The notes under the pieces are model-generated. The model was not told the DNA's origin and did not search any database. It saw only the letters and a list, made by a program, of their open reading frames with translations. From Clostridium sp. CAG:590 (GTDB taxonomy: Bacteria > Bacillota > Clostridia > Lachnospirales > Lachnospiraceae): a stretch of DNA of 64,000 nt. A program made the translations under genes and the position numbers. The stretch covers positions 33,466 to 97,465 of the forward strand of contig HF987815.1 of the NCBI GenBank assembly GCA_000431135.1, read 5' to 3'. Below, piece by piece: positions 18,139 through 26,534 of this stretch. How positions within the stretch are numbered: the stretch's first letter is position 1; every line of letters starts with the position of its first letter.

Positions 18139-18175
18139 TGTTCTGAATGGCAAAAAATTGTTCCGAATGACCAAT
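18139..18175 (-). promoter_or_regulatory. LytTR-type direct repeats before the kinase gene
   Basis: The minus strand has GGTCATTCGGAACA and TGCCATTCAGAACA with the same 20-base period as the site at 16590-16628. A GAGCTC word lies 57 bases downstream here and 59 bases downstream at the other site, with similar sequence before it, so the two control regions look related over about 100 bases. Confidence 0.65.
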
Positions 18176-18190
18176 CATTAAATTCTATCA

Positions 18191-18937
18191 TCACATATAT
18201 CTTGCCTTTCTTATACAGTACTGGTTATATGCTATCTTTACTGCTTTCCGTTTCTTGATTGGTACCGCATATTTTTCTCCATTAATAAACTCTAATTCAT
18301 TCATATTGTTATAACGTTCTACATAATGAAAATTAATAATGAGCGAACGATTAATTTGATAAAATTCTACTGAATCTAAACACTTTGCCCATTTTCCCAA
18401 ACTAATACGATATTCTTTTATTTCCGTTTTAAAACTTTCTTTGTCAAAATCATAATATAGAATCCGTTCCACACGCGTATAGACATGTTGTGCCTCTATC
18501 TTCACAATCTCTTTAGGACGAAATATATGTATTCCATTCGTATCTTCTACCTGTATTGTACTTTCCTTCCCAATCTCTTCCCGAACCTCCCTCAAGCTCT
18601 GTCTAATTCGTCCCTCATAATCTTTCTTATCAACAAATCCAATTACATATTTGCCAAATGCATTCCCCATTACCTCACTATGACTTGTCACAAACAAAAT
18701 ATGCGTATCAATACACATTTTTGATATCTGCTGTTTCAGTTCAAGTCCACTCATCTTTGGCATTTCTATATCCAGTATAAATAGATCCACATTCCAATTC
18801 TCCATCATCAACCATTTATACAACTCTGTCGAATCCGAATAGGTTATAATCTTGTCCTCTGCATTGCAACACTGCTGACATATTCTCTGAATTCCCTCTA
18901 ATTCCTTTCTGTCATCATCACATATTACAATTATCAT
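18191..18937 (-). CDS. LytTR-family response regulator
   Basis: A 248-residue regulator. The receiver domain starts MIIVICDDDRKELEGIQRIC with the acidic pocket at Asp7-9; the phospho-acceptor is Asp56 in LFILDIEMPKMSG, with Thr in LFVTSH and Lys in DKKDYEG. The C-terminal LytTR domain spans about 140-240 (FRPKEIVKIEAQHVYTRVER, YRISLGKWAKCLDSVEFYQI, NRSLIINFHYVERYNNMNEL). It is AgrA/BlpR-like. It precedes its partner kinase, has its own near-consensus promoter without visible repeats, and should bind the direct repeats before the kinase and before the secreted-protein operon. The ATG has GGAGGGG upstream. Confidence 0.9.
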   Translation of the reverse strand: MIIVICDDDRKELEGIQRICQQCCNAEDKIITYSDSTELYKWLMMENWNVDLFILDIEMPKMSGLELKQQISKMCIDTHILFVTSHSEVMGNAFGKYVIGFVDKKDYEGRIRQSLREVREEIGKESTIQVEDTNGIHIFRPKEIVKIEAQHVYTRVERILYYDFDKESFKTEIKEYRISLGKWAKCLDSVEFYQINRSLIINFHYVERYNNMNELEFINGEKYAVPIKKRKAVKIAYNQYCIRKARYM

Positions 18938-18974
18938 ACTTCCCCTCCGGTTTTATCATTGAAATATATAAAAT

Positions 18975-19003
18975 ATTATATCAATTTCATGGTTCATTTG
19001 CAA
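18975..19003 (-). promoter_or_regulatory. Promoter of the response regulator gene
   Basis: The minus strand reads TTGCAA (18998-19003), 17 bases, TATAAT (18975-18980). The -10 is perfect. It lies about 40 bases before the start codon and lacks LytTR-like repeats, suggesting constitutive expression. Confidence 0.65.
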
Positions 19004-19050
19004 TATATTCATAAACAAATAAACATCCCCACTCCAACTTATTTTTGTAT

Positions 19051-19080
19051 AAAAAACGGGACGTTTTCTTCGTCCCGTTT
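19051..19080 (-). terminator. Terminator after the large secreted protein gene
   Basis: The minus strand AAACGGGACG (19071-19080) pairs with CGTCCCGTTT (19054-19063) over a 7-base loop and runs into six T residues. Confidence 0.85.
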
Positions 19081-19083
19081 CCA

Positions 19084-22000
19084 TTACTTCAACTTAACCT
19101 TTTTCCCAAGTCCCGCCGTCCGAAATAATGCCCGATATGCCTTTACTTTTTTCTTCGGCACCTTGATTGTGGTTTTAGTGGATATTCCCTTAAAGGCTGC
19201 TTTGTTTACACCTTTTTTCTTAAGCTTTGTGGATTTCACTACAATCGTCTTTAACTTCTTAGAACCTTTAAATGCATGCTTACCTATCTTTGCGACATTT
19301 TTGCCTAATGTCACTTTCTTTAAGGCTTTCGCATTTGCAAATGCCCGGTCTTTGATGGTGGTCACATTTTTACCGACAACTACTTCTGTGATCCGTTTGT
19401 TGTTCTTAAATGCATCTTTTGCAACAGAAGTTACTTTGTACACGTTTCCATTGTATTCTATGGCATCTGCAATCACAACTTTCTTCTTATCCGACGAAAG
19501 AGGACCCTCATATTCTGCTGTAGCTGCTCCGGTGACCCGGTATCTTTTATCCAGCTCTGCCAATGGTGTCTGTGTCTGCTCCGGTGTCTGTGTCTGCTCC
19601 GGTGCCTTTGCATCATCCTGCGGAATATACTTCGCTGTTCTTTGTGTATCACTTGCAAACACTTCAGACCTGTTATGCACCAGCTCACCTTTTGCCGTTT
19701 TTGAAATATCATAAATATCATCCTGCATCACAACATATACTTTATATGCAGTATCTGCAAGAAGGCCTGTTACCTGTTCTGTTACAAGTGCAGTTCCGTC
19801 TTCCGCCATATCTTCCTGTGCAACTTTCCCCGTTCCACATATAACGGTCTTGCCACCGGCATTGCCCTCTGCTATTTCTAAAACACGGTCTGCTTTCGGC
19901 ATTTGTTCGTCTGCTAAAAGTACCACAAAGAAATAACTTCCTGCCTCATCCGTCCGGAATGAGAATACAAATTGTGTTTCCCTTAACGTATCCTGGTCAG
20001 CAGAAATCGCAAGATCCGTTATCCTCGGTGCTGTTGTGTCTACATAGATTCCTTCCGTTCCGGCATAATTAACATTTCCTGCATGATCTGTCGTTTTTAC
20101 ATAAACGATCTGCTTCGCATCATTTAATATACAAGGTTTCTGCTCTTCATCATATGTCTGCCAGTCACATGTTCCGTTGGCTAATTCATCCGCTGTCAGC
20201 TTCTCCTGTGAGACCAGATACTCTACCGATGCTGTCTGACTTGCCTGATCTTCACACTGAATCTGAACTTCATTCTGATCTAATCTGTAATGCCGATAAA
20301 CAAGTTTATCGTATAATTCATTCTGATAATTTTTAGATCCTATGCGGATATTTGCTACCGGTCCTGTCTGATCAAGCTTAAATGTCACATTTTTCACATC
20401 CGTAACCGCACCGGATTTATTTTTAAAGCGGATATCTTTTGTATAATCACCATCTTCTGAATAAGTAAGTACATCTTTCCATTCTAATTTTTTAACCGGT
20501 GTATCCTGTGATAGCACTTCTGCAATCTGATATCCCTCGCTGCTTAACAACACATCGGATACATAATACCCCTTTTTGCCTTCTACTGCCTCTAATGCAA
20601 GTTCCGGCATCTCTAAATACTGAATAGAAAATGTGGTAGAAAATTCTCCCATACAGCTTGTTGTTCCCTTAACCGTCATAGTTGCAGTTCCCGGTTCTGT
20701 ATTGTTTTCATAAGTCACCTGATAGTCATATCCATTTTCAAAAACAGTTCCATCATAAGAAGTGATCACCGGAACAGGTTCGACTCCTTTTCCTGTAAAA
20801 TAATACGAAGCTTCGATTCCGCTCATCATATCTTCTGTCAGCTCAAATTGTTCGATTGCAAAATCTTTCATGAGTGTAATTTCCGTATTGGTATATACAA
20901 CTGTATATGTGCCTTTCTCTTTGACTTCACTTACGACATTACCTCGTTTTTTGATCACATAACTCCAGTCATCCGTATTATTATCCTTCACAAATGTCTG
21001 TCCTAACGCAGTAACTCCTTCGGTCTGGTCAGTCTTTAGGGCGATCACTGCTTTGACTGCTTCTATCTGATCTTCTCCTGTGTAAGTAAGTCCGGACGGC
21101 ACTATGATCTCATCCGCACTCAGATATTGACAGTACAAACCACTGCCATTATCTGTGATATCTTTACCGGACAACTGTTCGGCTGACCCTATCCTCACTG
21201 TTCCATTGTTTATCCATGTTCCCTGATTATCAACTGCTCCTAAAACTGTCAGCACACCATTATTTTTCAGTGTTACTCCTTCCGGTATCGTTAATACTGC
21301 TCCTTCCGGCACTGTCATCCTGCTGCCTTCTGCGATCTCAACGTCCTTGGAAAGCTCCGCTGCTGCCGCCACTTTATTATTAACATCTGTCCAGATGCCT
21401 CCATTCTGTTGAATGCTTGCAGCGATTCCCTTATTGTTTGTGGTGATCTCTCCTCCATTGATCGTCACCTTATCTCCTCTTATATCATATCCATATCCGG
21501 AAGATGCATCGATCAGACCGCCATTGATCGTTATCTCCGCTCCTTTCGAACCGATTCCGGGATAAGAACTTGAATAAGTACGGGCTTTGATGATTCCTCC
21601 ATTGATCACGATCTTTCCGCAGCTATACGCATTCCCGATTGCGGGATCATTTGCCCTGTCTGCATTTCTTGCATTTAACGTTCCTGTCTGGTTCTCCTGT
21701 CCATAAATAGTAAGGGATGATCCTGTTTTAACATCGATATTATTTGTCACGCTAAGTGTCACACCATCTGCTAAGATCAATCTGACATCTCCTTTTACGT
21801 CGACATGCCACAAAACTATATCCTTTGTTACATAATACCATCCATCTGTCCATTCTGCTGTTGTCAGGCGGCGAAACTCTTTACATTCCTTTAATTCTGA
21901 AGCCACCTTTTTGGCAGCCGGATCATATGTCCGGTCAATATAAAATGCTCCATGTTCTATGACTGCCGGTATGATACCCGTGATCTGTGCCGTACCATCT

Positions 22001-23643
22001 TCTAAATTGATAACGACCTGTGCGTCCATGCCATTGATCTTTGCTGTGGTAAGTGCGGAAAACTCTGTGCCTTCTGCCGGCTCTATGATCATTTTCACGC
22101 CATATTCATAGCCATCGGAAGTAGCATCTGCTATCTCATTTCCATCTGAATAGTAAGTTATGCTTTTAACTCTACCTGCATTTCCCGCTACCTGTGCTGT
22201 ATCAGGAAGTTTTTCTCCTTCCGTTACATCTATAGTGACGGCAAGCTCTATTCCCTGTGCACTCGGACTGATCTCAGGAATCGTGATCGCCACATCTTCT
22301 GCTGCATCTGCTGCAAGCTCTCCGGAAATCACAAGCGTTCTCAAATCTTTTTTTGTCACTTTGATCCCACTATATTCCTGCGTCACGTCTCCTTTTGCAA
22401 ATTCGTATCCTTCCTCAACTGTAAGGACTACTTCTTCCATTGCATCTCCCGGCATTACCCGCTGTACTAATTTGCCGGAAGAAACTGATACATGTTCCCT
22501 CTCTGGAATTATCACACTCTTTGCAACAAGTGCTTCTGTTCCGGTATAGGTTCCTGTTCCGTTGATTTTCTCATTGATCTTAAATGTACCATTATTTGTA
22601 ATTATTCCATCATTGATCAGTGTTCCATAAGAACGAACGGTTCCATTGTTCACAAGCTCCATTCCTTGCGGTATTGTCAGTGTTTCATCTTCTGCCACTG
22701 TCATTACATAATCGTCCGGTACAGTCACATCCTCTTTCATATTTCTGACTGTGATGGTCTGGTTGTAACCATTCTTCACAACACCACTATTATAAGTAAA
22801 GGATGGACTGATCAGATTCACTTTTTTCGTTCCTGTTTCACTCCAGAATCTTGTTGTCAGCAAACCTCCATTCATTGTCACCCGATCGGTCAGTCTTCCA
22901 AATAAAGTATAACCGCTGTTTACTACAGAAACATCTCCCCGTGCCGTAACATCTCCACCATTCATCTGAATCTCAACGCCACTTCCATCTGCACCGCTTC
23001 CGATATTTGCTCCATTCAATGGGTTCGGTTCTGATGCGCAGGACAACGTTCCGGCATTGATCACAATACTACCACCATTTCCATATGTTCCAGTTCCTAT
23101 TGTTGTTCCACCATATCCTCTTGTGATTGTCACTTTCCCACCATTGAATATGATCGTACCGCAGCTTTCACCATTTTCCAAAGTGTCCGCACCATCACCT
23201 CCAATGCTTGCATTCCCATCATCATTATAATATTTCGTGACCACTAACTCGCCGGTCTGCTCTGCTCCTGCATATACTGTAAATTTGTTGGTTCCGGTAA
23301 CATGGATATTGCTATTGTAAATTGCCCACTGTTTTCCATCTTCAATGATCACTCTGACATCTCCATGAATCTCGACTGTGCTGCCCATTTCAACATTGTC
23401 TTTTACCACATACCAGCCGTTCTTCAAAGTGGTTATATCTGCCGTCAGAACTGTATAATCTTCACATACTTCTGATTCGCTGACAACTTCCCCTTTTTCT
23501 TCATCATAATAACGATTGATATATTTTACCGGTTCTAATGTCGTCTCTTCTGCTGCCTGTACCTGAAAATCACCTGTGTGAAACAGTAATCCGGTAAGCG
23601 CAAACAGAAAACCTATTCCTGTCTGTAGTAATAACTTTTTCAT
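19084..23643 (-). CDS. Large secreted protein: two beta-helix-like halves, Ig-like part and BspA-type LRR end
   Basis: A 1519-residue exported protein with signal peptide MKKLLLQTGIGFLFALTGLL ending at about VQAA. Two related units, at about residues 60-260 and 590-780, share an ILADGVTL/IIEDGKQW-type turn, TGSSLTIYG/TGTNKFTVY and repeated IVINGG, ITINGG and VTINGG words. This suggests parallel beta-helices, as in carbohydrate-binding or pectate-lyase-like surface proteins. Between and after them are strand-rich, Ig-like stretches. The last 125 residues are BspA-type leucine-rich repeats (VTSVAKDAFKNNKRITEVVV, IKDRAFANAKALKKVTLG, IGKHAFKGSKKLKTIVV) and a Lys-rich end. No LPXTG anchor or membrane helix is visible at the C-terminus. 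An AGGAGG site precedes the ATG. Probably an adhesin or cell-surface protein; monocistronic with its own terminator. Confidence 0.78.
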   Translation of the reverse strand: MKKLLLQTGIGFLFALTGLLFHTGDFQVQAAEETTLEPVKYINRYYDEEKGEVVSESEVCEDYTVLTADITTLKNGWYVVKDNVEMGSTVEIHGDVRVIIEDGKQWAIYNSNIHVTGTNKFTVYAGAEQTGELVVTKYYNDDGNASIGGDGADTLENGESCGTIIFNGGKVTITRGYGGTTIGTGTYGNGGSIVINAGTLSCASEPNPLNGANIGSGADGSGVEIQMNGGDVTARGDVSVVNSGYTLFGRLTDRVTMNGGLLTTRFWSETGTKKVNLISPSFTYNSGVVKNGYNQTITVRNMKEDVTVPDDYVMTVAEDETLTIPQGMELVNNGTVRSYGTLINDGIITNNGTFKINEKINGTGTYTGTEALVAKSVIIPEREHVSVSSGKLVQRVMPGDAMEEVVLTVEEGYEFAKGDVTQEYSGIKVTKKDLRTLVISGELAADAAEDVAITIPEISPSAQGIELAVTIDVTEGEKLPDTAQVAGNAGRVKSITYYSDGNEIADATSDGYEYGVKMIIEPAEGTEFSALTTAKINGMDAQVVINLEDGTAQITGIIPAVIEHGAFYIDRTYDPAAKKVASELKECKEFRRLTTAEWTDGWYYVTKDIVLWHVDVKGDVRLILADGVTLSVTNNIDVKTGSSLTIYGQENQTGTLNARNADRANDPAIGNAYSCGKIVINGGIIKARTYSSSYPGIGSKGAEITINGGLIDASSGYGYDIRGDKVTINGGEITTNNKGIAASIQQNGGIWTDVNNKVAAAAELSKDVEIAEGSRMTVPEGAVLTIPEGVTLKNNGVLTVLGAVDNQGTWINNGTVRIGSAEQLSGKDITDNGSGLYCQYLSADEIIVPSGLTYTGEDQIEAVKAVIALKTDQTEGVTALGQTFVKDNNTDDWSYVIKKRGNVVSEVKEKGTYTVVYTNTEITLMKDFAIEQFELTEDMMSGIEASYYFTGKGVEPVPVITSYDGTVFENGYDYQVTYENNTEPGTATMTVKGTTSCMGEFSTTFSIQYLEMPELALEAVEGKKGYYVSDVLLSSEGYQIAEVLSQDTPVKKLEWKDVLTYSEDGDYTKDIRFKNKSGAVTDVKNVTFKLDQTGPVANIRIGSKNYQNELYDKLVYRHYRLDQNEVQIQCEDQASQTASVEYLVSQEKLTADELANGTCDWQTYDEEQKPCILNDAKQIVYVKTTDHAGNVNYAGTEGIYVDTTAPRITDLAISADQDTLRETQFVFSFRTDEAGSYFFVVLLADEQMPKADRVLEIAEGNAGGKTVICGTGKVAQEDMAEDGTALVTEQVTGLLADTAYKVYVVMQDDIYDISKTAKGELVHNRSEVFASDTQRTAKYIPQDDAKAPEQTQTPEQTQTPLAELDKRYRVTGAATAEYEGPLSSDKKKVVIADAIEYNGNVYKVTSVAKDAFKNNKRITEVVVGKNVTTIKDRAFANAKALKKVTLGKNVAKIGKHAFKGSKKLKTIVVKSTKLKKKGVNKAAFKGISTKTTIKVPKKKVKAYRALFRTAGLGKKVKLK

Positions 23644-23843
23644 TATCTCCTCCTAACGAACAATTTCCATTATGTTTCCTTACTCTGATATCCATTCACA
23701 CTGTATTTTATTATACGTTCTCACGTTATTCAAGCAAACCTTTTCACCCGATAAATCAAACTCTCAGCCAAACCTTTTCCATCCTCATCATATAATGTCA
23801 GCGAAACAACCATTCCCAAACCGTGCCGTATAACGCAGATACA

Positions 23844-24653
23844 TCACATTCTAGCGTGTCCAATGCTCTTCACAAACATTAACGGTATCAGTACCACAAC
23901 CCCTGTCAGTACAATCGTTCCGCCCGGTTTCAAATTCATATAATATGACAGGAACAACCCAACGATTGTGAACAGCAACGCAAACAGCACGGAATAGATC
24001 ACCGTCTTCTTATAACTATTGGCAAGCTGCATGGCACATGCAACCGGAATGACCATAAGGGACGATACCATCAACGCTCCAACGCTCCGTGCTGCAACGG
24101 ACACCGTAATCGCTGTGAGCAGCGTGATCACAAAGTTGATCTTCTTCACCGGCACTCCTGCAAGCACCGCACCCGGTTCATCAAATGTAATAAACATCAG
24201 CTCCTTATACAACAACAAAAACACTGCAACCACTATGATGGTTACAATAATAACCATAACCACTTCCGTATCTGTAATCGCCACAATACTTCCAAACAGA
24301 AAGGAATTAAATGCTGTTCCATCCTCTATGAAACCGGACAACACACTTGCAAGTCCAATTCCCACCGACATAATAATCGATATGGATATCTCGGCATACT
24401 TTGGCAATGCCTTACGGATCCCCTCAATGCTAAATGCTGCGATCATACAGACAACAACAGCTCCCACAATCGGATTGATACCAAGGATCAGTCCAAGTGC
24501 CACACCTGCAAGCGAAGTGTGTGACAACGCATCCCCGATCATCGACAATCGTTTCAATACAACGATCACACCAATTAGCGGTATGATAACTGCAAGGAGA
24601 ATACCCACCAGAAATGCTTTCTGCATAAATGCATACTGAAATATATCAAACAT
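23844..24653 (-). CDS. znuB: Metal ABC transporter permease (ZnuB/MntB type)
   Basis: A 269-residue permease with about eight helices and family words VGILLAVIIPLIGVIVVLKR, LSMIGDALSHTSLAGVALGL and PVACAMQLANSYKKTVIYSV, all typical of the zinc/manganese/iron ABC-3 family. It imports a divalent metal together with the ATPase encoded just upstream; the genes overlap by one base (TAATG), which implies translational coupling. No metal-binding lipoprotein gene is adjacent, so it must be elsewhere or missing. The metal (Zn or Mn) cannot be told from the permease. Confidence 0.86.
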   Translation of the reverse strand: MFDIFQYAFMQKAFLVGILLAVIIPLIGVIVVLKRLSMIGDALSHTSLAGVALGLILGINPIVGAVVVCMIAAFSIEGIRKALPKYAEISISIIMSVGIGLASVLSGFIEDGTAFNSFLFGSIVAITDTEVVMVIIVTIIVVAVFLLLYKELMFITFDEPGAVLAGVPVKKINFVITLLTAITVSVAARSVGALMVSSLMVIPVACAMQLANSYKKTVIYSVLFALLFTIVGLFLSYYMNLKPGGTIVLTGVVVLIPLMFVKSIGHARM

Positions 24654-25459
24654 TACTTATCCTCCTTCTTTGATCCTTTATACGAAGCATCATACGGTGC
24701 TTCCTTTTCCACCTCTACCGAATGAATCCTGCCGGCTCCTCCGTGGGTATTGTACCGTTTCGGCTTTGCAATAATCATCTTATCCTTCATCACTTCATCA
24801 CATAGAACCGATGACTTATCCAGATGAACCCCACCATTTGTCACATGATAGAACCGGTTCGTATACTTCGCAACCTGTTCCCTGTTGTGTGTTACCATAA
24901 CGATCGTCATACCATATTCCTTATTGAGCTTATCCAATAACAGATACAAAGCCTCTCCCGCCTCCTTATCAATTCCGGCAAGCGGCTCATCTAACACCAA
25001 TAGCTCCGGCTCTCCGATCAGGGCTCTCGCAATCAGAACCCGCTGCTGCTGACCACCAGACATTTCGGACAACATTCTCGTCCGAAAGTCCTGCATTCCC
25101 ACCAGTTCCAGCACTTTCTTCACCTTCTGCCTGTGTTCCTTCTTCGGCAAATGAAACATACCGATCTGCTTGTATAATCCCGTCAACACGATCTCTTCCA
25201 CATTAGCCGGAAAATTGCTGACTTCCCGGAATCCGACTTGTGGCACATACCCGATTGCTTTTGTATGCACATTGACCTGACCCTCACTTGGTGTCAGTTG
25301 TCCGAGGATCAACCGCATCAATGTGCTTTTACCGGCACCATTTGAACCGATAATTCCAACATACTCCTGTCGTTTCACTGTCAAATTCACATTGGAAAGG
25401 ATCGCATCTTTGCCATAGCCAAAACACATATCCTTAACTTCAATCATAATGTCATCCAT
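24653..25459 (-). CDS. znuC: Metal ABC transporter ATPase (ZnuC type)
   Basis: A 268-residue ATPase with Walker A GSNGAGKST, Q-loop IGYVPQ, signature MSGGQQQRVLIARA, Walker B LLVLDEPLAGID and switch IVMVTHN. The opening EVKDMCFGYGKDAILSNVNL is typical of ZnuC/MntA-type ATPases. The C-terminal 50 residues are polar and not part of the ATPase core. Start choice is uncertain: ATG 25459 and ATG 25447 both have weak ribosome sites. The start lies only 17 bases downstream of the T-run of the hairpin that ends the HIT gene, so transcription must read through that hairpin or begin inside it. Confidence 0.87.
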   Translation of the reverse strand: MDDIMIEVKDMCFGYGKDAILSNVNLTVKRQEYVGIIGSNGAGKSTLMRLILGQLTPSEGQVNVHTKAIGYVPQVGFREVSNFPANVEEIVLTGLYKQIGMFHLPKKEHRQKVKKVLELVGMQDFRTRMLSEMSGGQQQRVLIARALIGEPELLVLDEPLAGIDKEAGEALYLLLDKLNKEYGMTIVMVTHNREQVAKYTNRFYHVTNGGVHLDKSSVLCDEVMKDKMIIAKPKRYNTHGGAGRIHSVEVEKEAPYDASYKGSKKEDK

Positions 25460-25476
25460 ATCTAACCATTCTTTCT

Positions 25477-25527
25477 AAAAAAAGACCATCCCACTTCCCG
25501 TTCTTCCTGTATCCAAGTGCGATGGTC
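25477..25527 (-). terminator. Hairpin terminator between HIT gene and metal ABC genes
   Basis: On the minus strand GACCATC-g-CACTT (25515-25527) pairs with AAGTG-g-GATGGTC (25484-25496) around an 18-base loop, with one internal mismatch, and is followed by seven T residues (25477-25483). The znuC-like start codon follows 17 bases later, so it could act as an attenuator for the transporter. Confidence 0.7.
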
Positions 25528-25553
25528 TCATTTCTGTCACTGCAACAAACTTC

Positions 25554-25970
25554 TTATATGTTCTTACGAACCCGTTTTGCAAGGTCTGCCAGTTCATCCG
25601 GATTCGCCTCACCCGGCACCCAGCCGACATTCACGGTATCACCGGTATATCTTGGAATTAAATGCAGGTGAAAATGAAATACCGTCTGTCCTGCGATCAA
25701 TCCATTGTTCTGTACAATGTTCATTCCCTCGCAATTAAGCTCCTTCTTAAGACTTCTCGCTACCACTGTTGCCAGAGAGAACAACTTACCACCAGTCTCT
25801 GCATCCATATCAAAAATGTCATTATAATGCTGCTTCGGCACGATCAGACAATGTCCCTTACTTGCCGGGTTGATGTCAAAAAATACCCGAAAATCACTGT
25901 TCTCATAAATCGTAGTGGATGGAATCTCTCCATTTGCAATCTTACAAAAAATACAATCGTCTTTCTTCAT
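25554..25970 (-). CDS. HIT-family nucleotide hydrolase
   Basis: A 138-residue protein of the Hint branch. The zinc-binding CIFCKIANGEIPS opening, FFDINPASKGHCLIVPKQHY, and the catalytic histidine triad VFHFHLHLIPRY are all present at normal length. Such enzymes hydrolyse adenylated compounds, for example phosphoramidates. I place the start at ATG 25970, with AGGAGG 8 bases upstream; the ATG two codons earlier would be too close to it. It is probably a single-gene unit that ends at the hairpin at 25477-25527. Confidence 0.9.
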   Translation of the reverse strand: MKKDDCIFCKIANGEIPSTTIYENSDFRVFFDINPASKGHCLIVPKQHYNDIFDMDAETGGKLFSLATVVARSLKKELNCEGMNIVQNNGLIAGQTVFHFHLHLIPRYTGDTVNVGWVPGEANPDELADLAKRVRKNI

Positions 25971-26054
25971 ACTCATATCCTCCTAAATCCACTTTCACCC
26001 GAAAGTTGTATTCACACTTATACATCTAGTATATCACACCACGTCAAGCAGGTA

Positions 26055-26522
26055 TTATACTGTATAGTCCATTCCGCCTGTACTGCTCTCTACCAGCCCC
26101 CCCGCTCCATAAGTAAGTCCTGCATAGACCTTCTCGCTCTGCTGCATAACCGGACCTCCCTGATCCGTCTTCTCAATTACCTGAAAACTTGTATGGTATT
26201 TCTGTAACATAGCCCGCAGACGATCAAACTCTAACGGCTGTCTTTTGATCTTAGACCGAATCAACTGCTTATTAATATATGCAAACACCGCATACACGTC
26301 CTCTGCTACTTCATTGCCCCGGTTCATCACATTCATAAGTTCTACCTGAACCGCCTGTGCCTTATCTACGCAATGTACGAATTCATCCAAATTCTTCTCC
26401 TCATACGCCGCAACTGCATCTTCCATCCACTGCAATTCCATCTCTAACATGATCGTTGTCATCTCAGCAATTCCTGCCTGCGCAATTCGCATTTTATATA
26501 CATTCATCTGTTCTTCTGTCAT
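26055..26522 (-). CDS. FliS-like flagellar export chaperone
   Basis: A 155-residue helical protein. Residues about 10-120 fit the FliS four-helix pattern: AEMTTIMLEMELQWMEDAVA, FVHCVDKAQAVQVELMNVMN, EDVYAVFAYINKQLIRSKIK and LRAMLQKYHTSFQVIEKTD. FliS binds flagellin before export and prevents early polymerisation. The start has GGAGG 7 bases before the ATG, and the gene lies 12 bases after tatD, away from fliC and the fliD-like gene at 54-58 kb. The last 30 residues (Gly/Ser-rich) are not typical. The call is by pattern, so moderate. Confidence 0.6.
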   Translation of the reverse strand: MTEEQMNVYKMRIAQAGIAEMTTIMLEMELQWMEDAVAAYEEKNLDEFVHCVDKAQAVQVELMNVMNRGNEVAEDVYAVFAYINKQLIRSKIKRQPLEFDRLRAMLQKYHTSFQVIEKTDQGGPVMQQSEKVYAGLTYGAGGLVESSTGGMDYTV

Positions 26523-26534
26523 GTAACATTCCTC

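Noticed and set aside
16054..18937. Classical agr locus
   Set aside because: No AgrB-type peptidase and no small AgrD-type precursor with a thiolactone core were found next to the kinase and regulator.
24019..24639. Open frame of 206 codons on the plus strand
   Set aside because: It is the antisense shadow of the metal permease gene and lacks a ribosome site.
25662..26207. Open frame of 181 codons on the plus strand
   Set aside because: It runs antisense through the HIT and FliS-like genes, which have clear motifs and ribosome sites.
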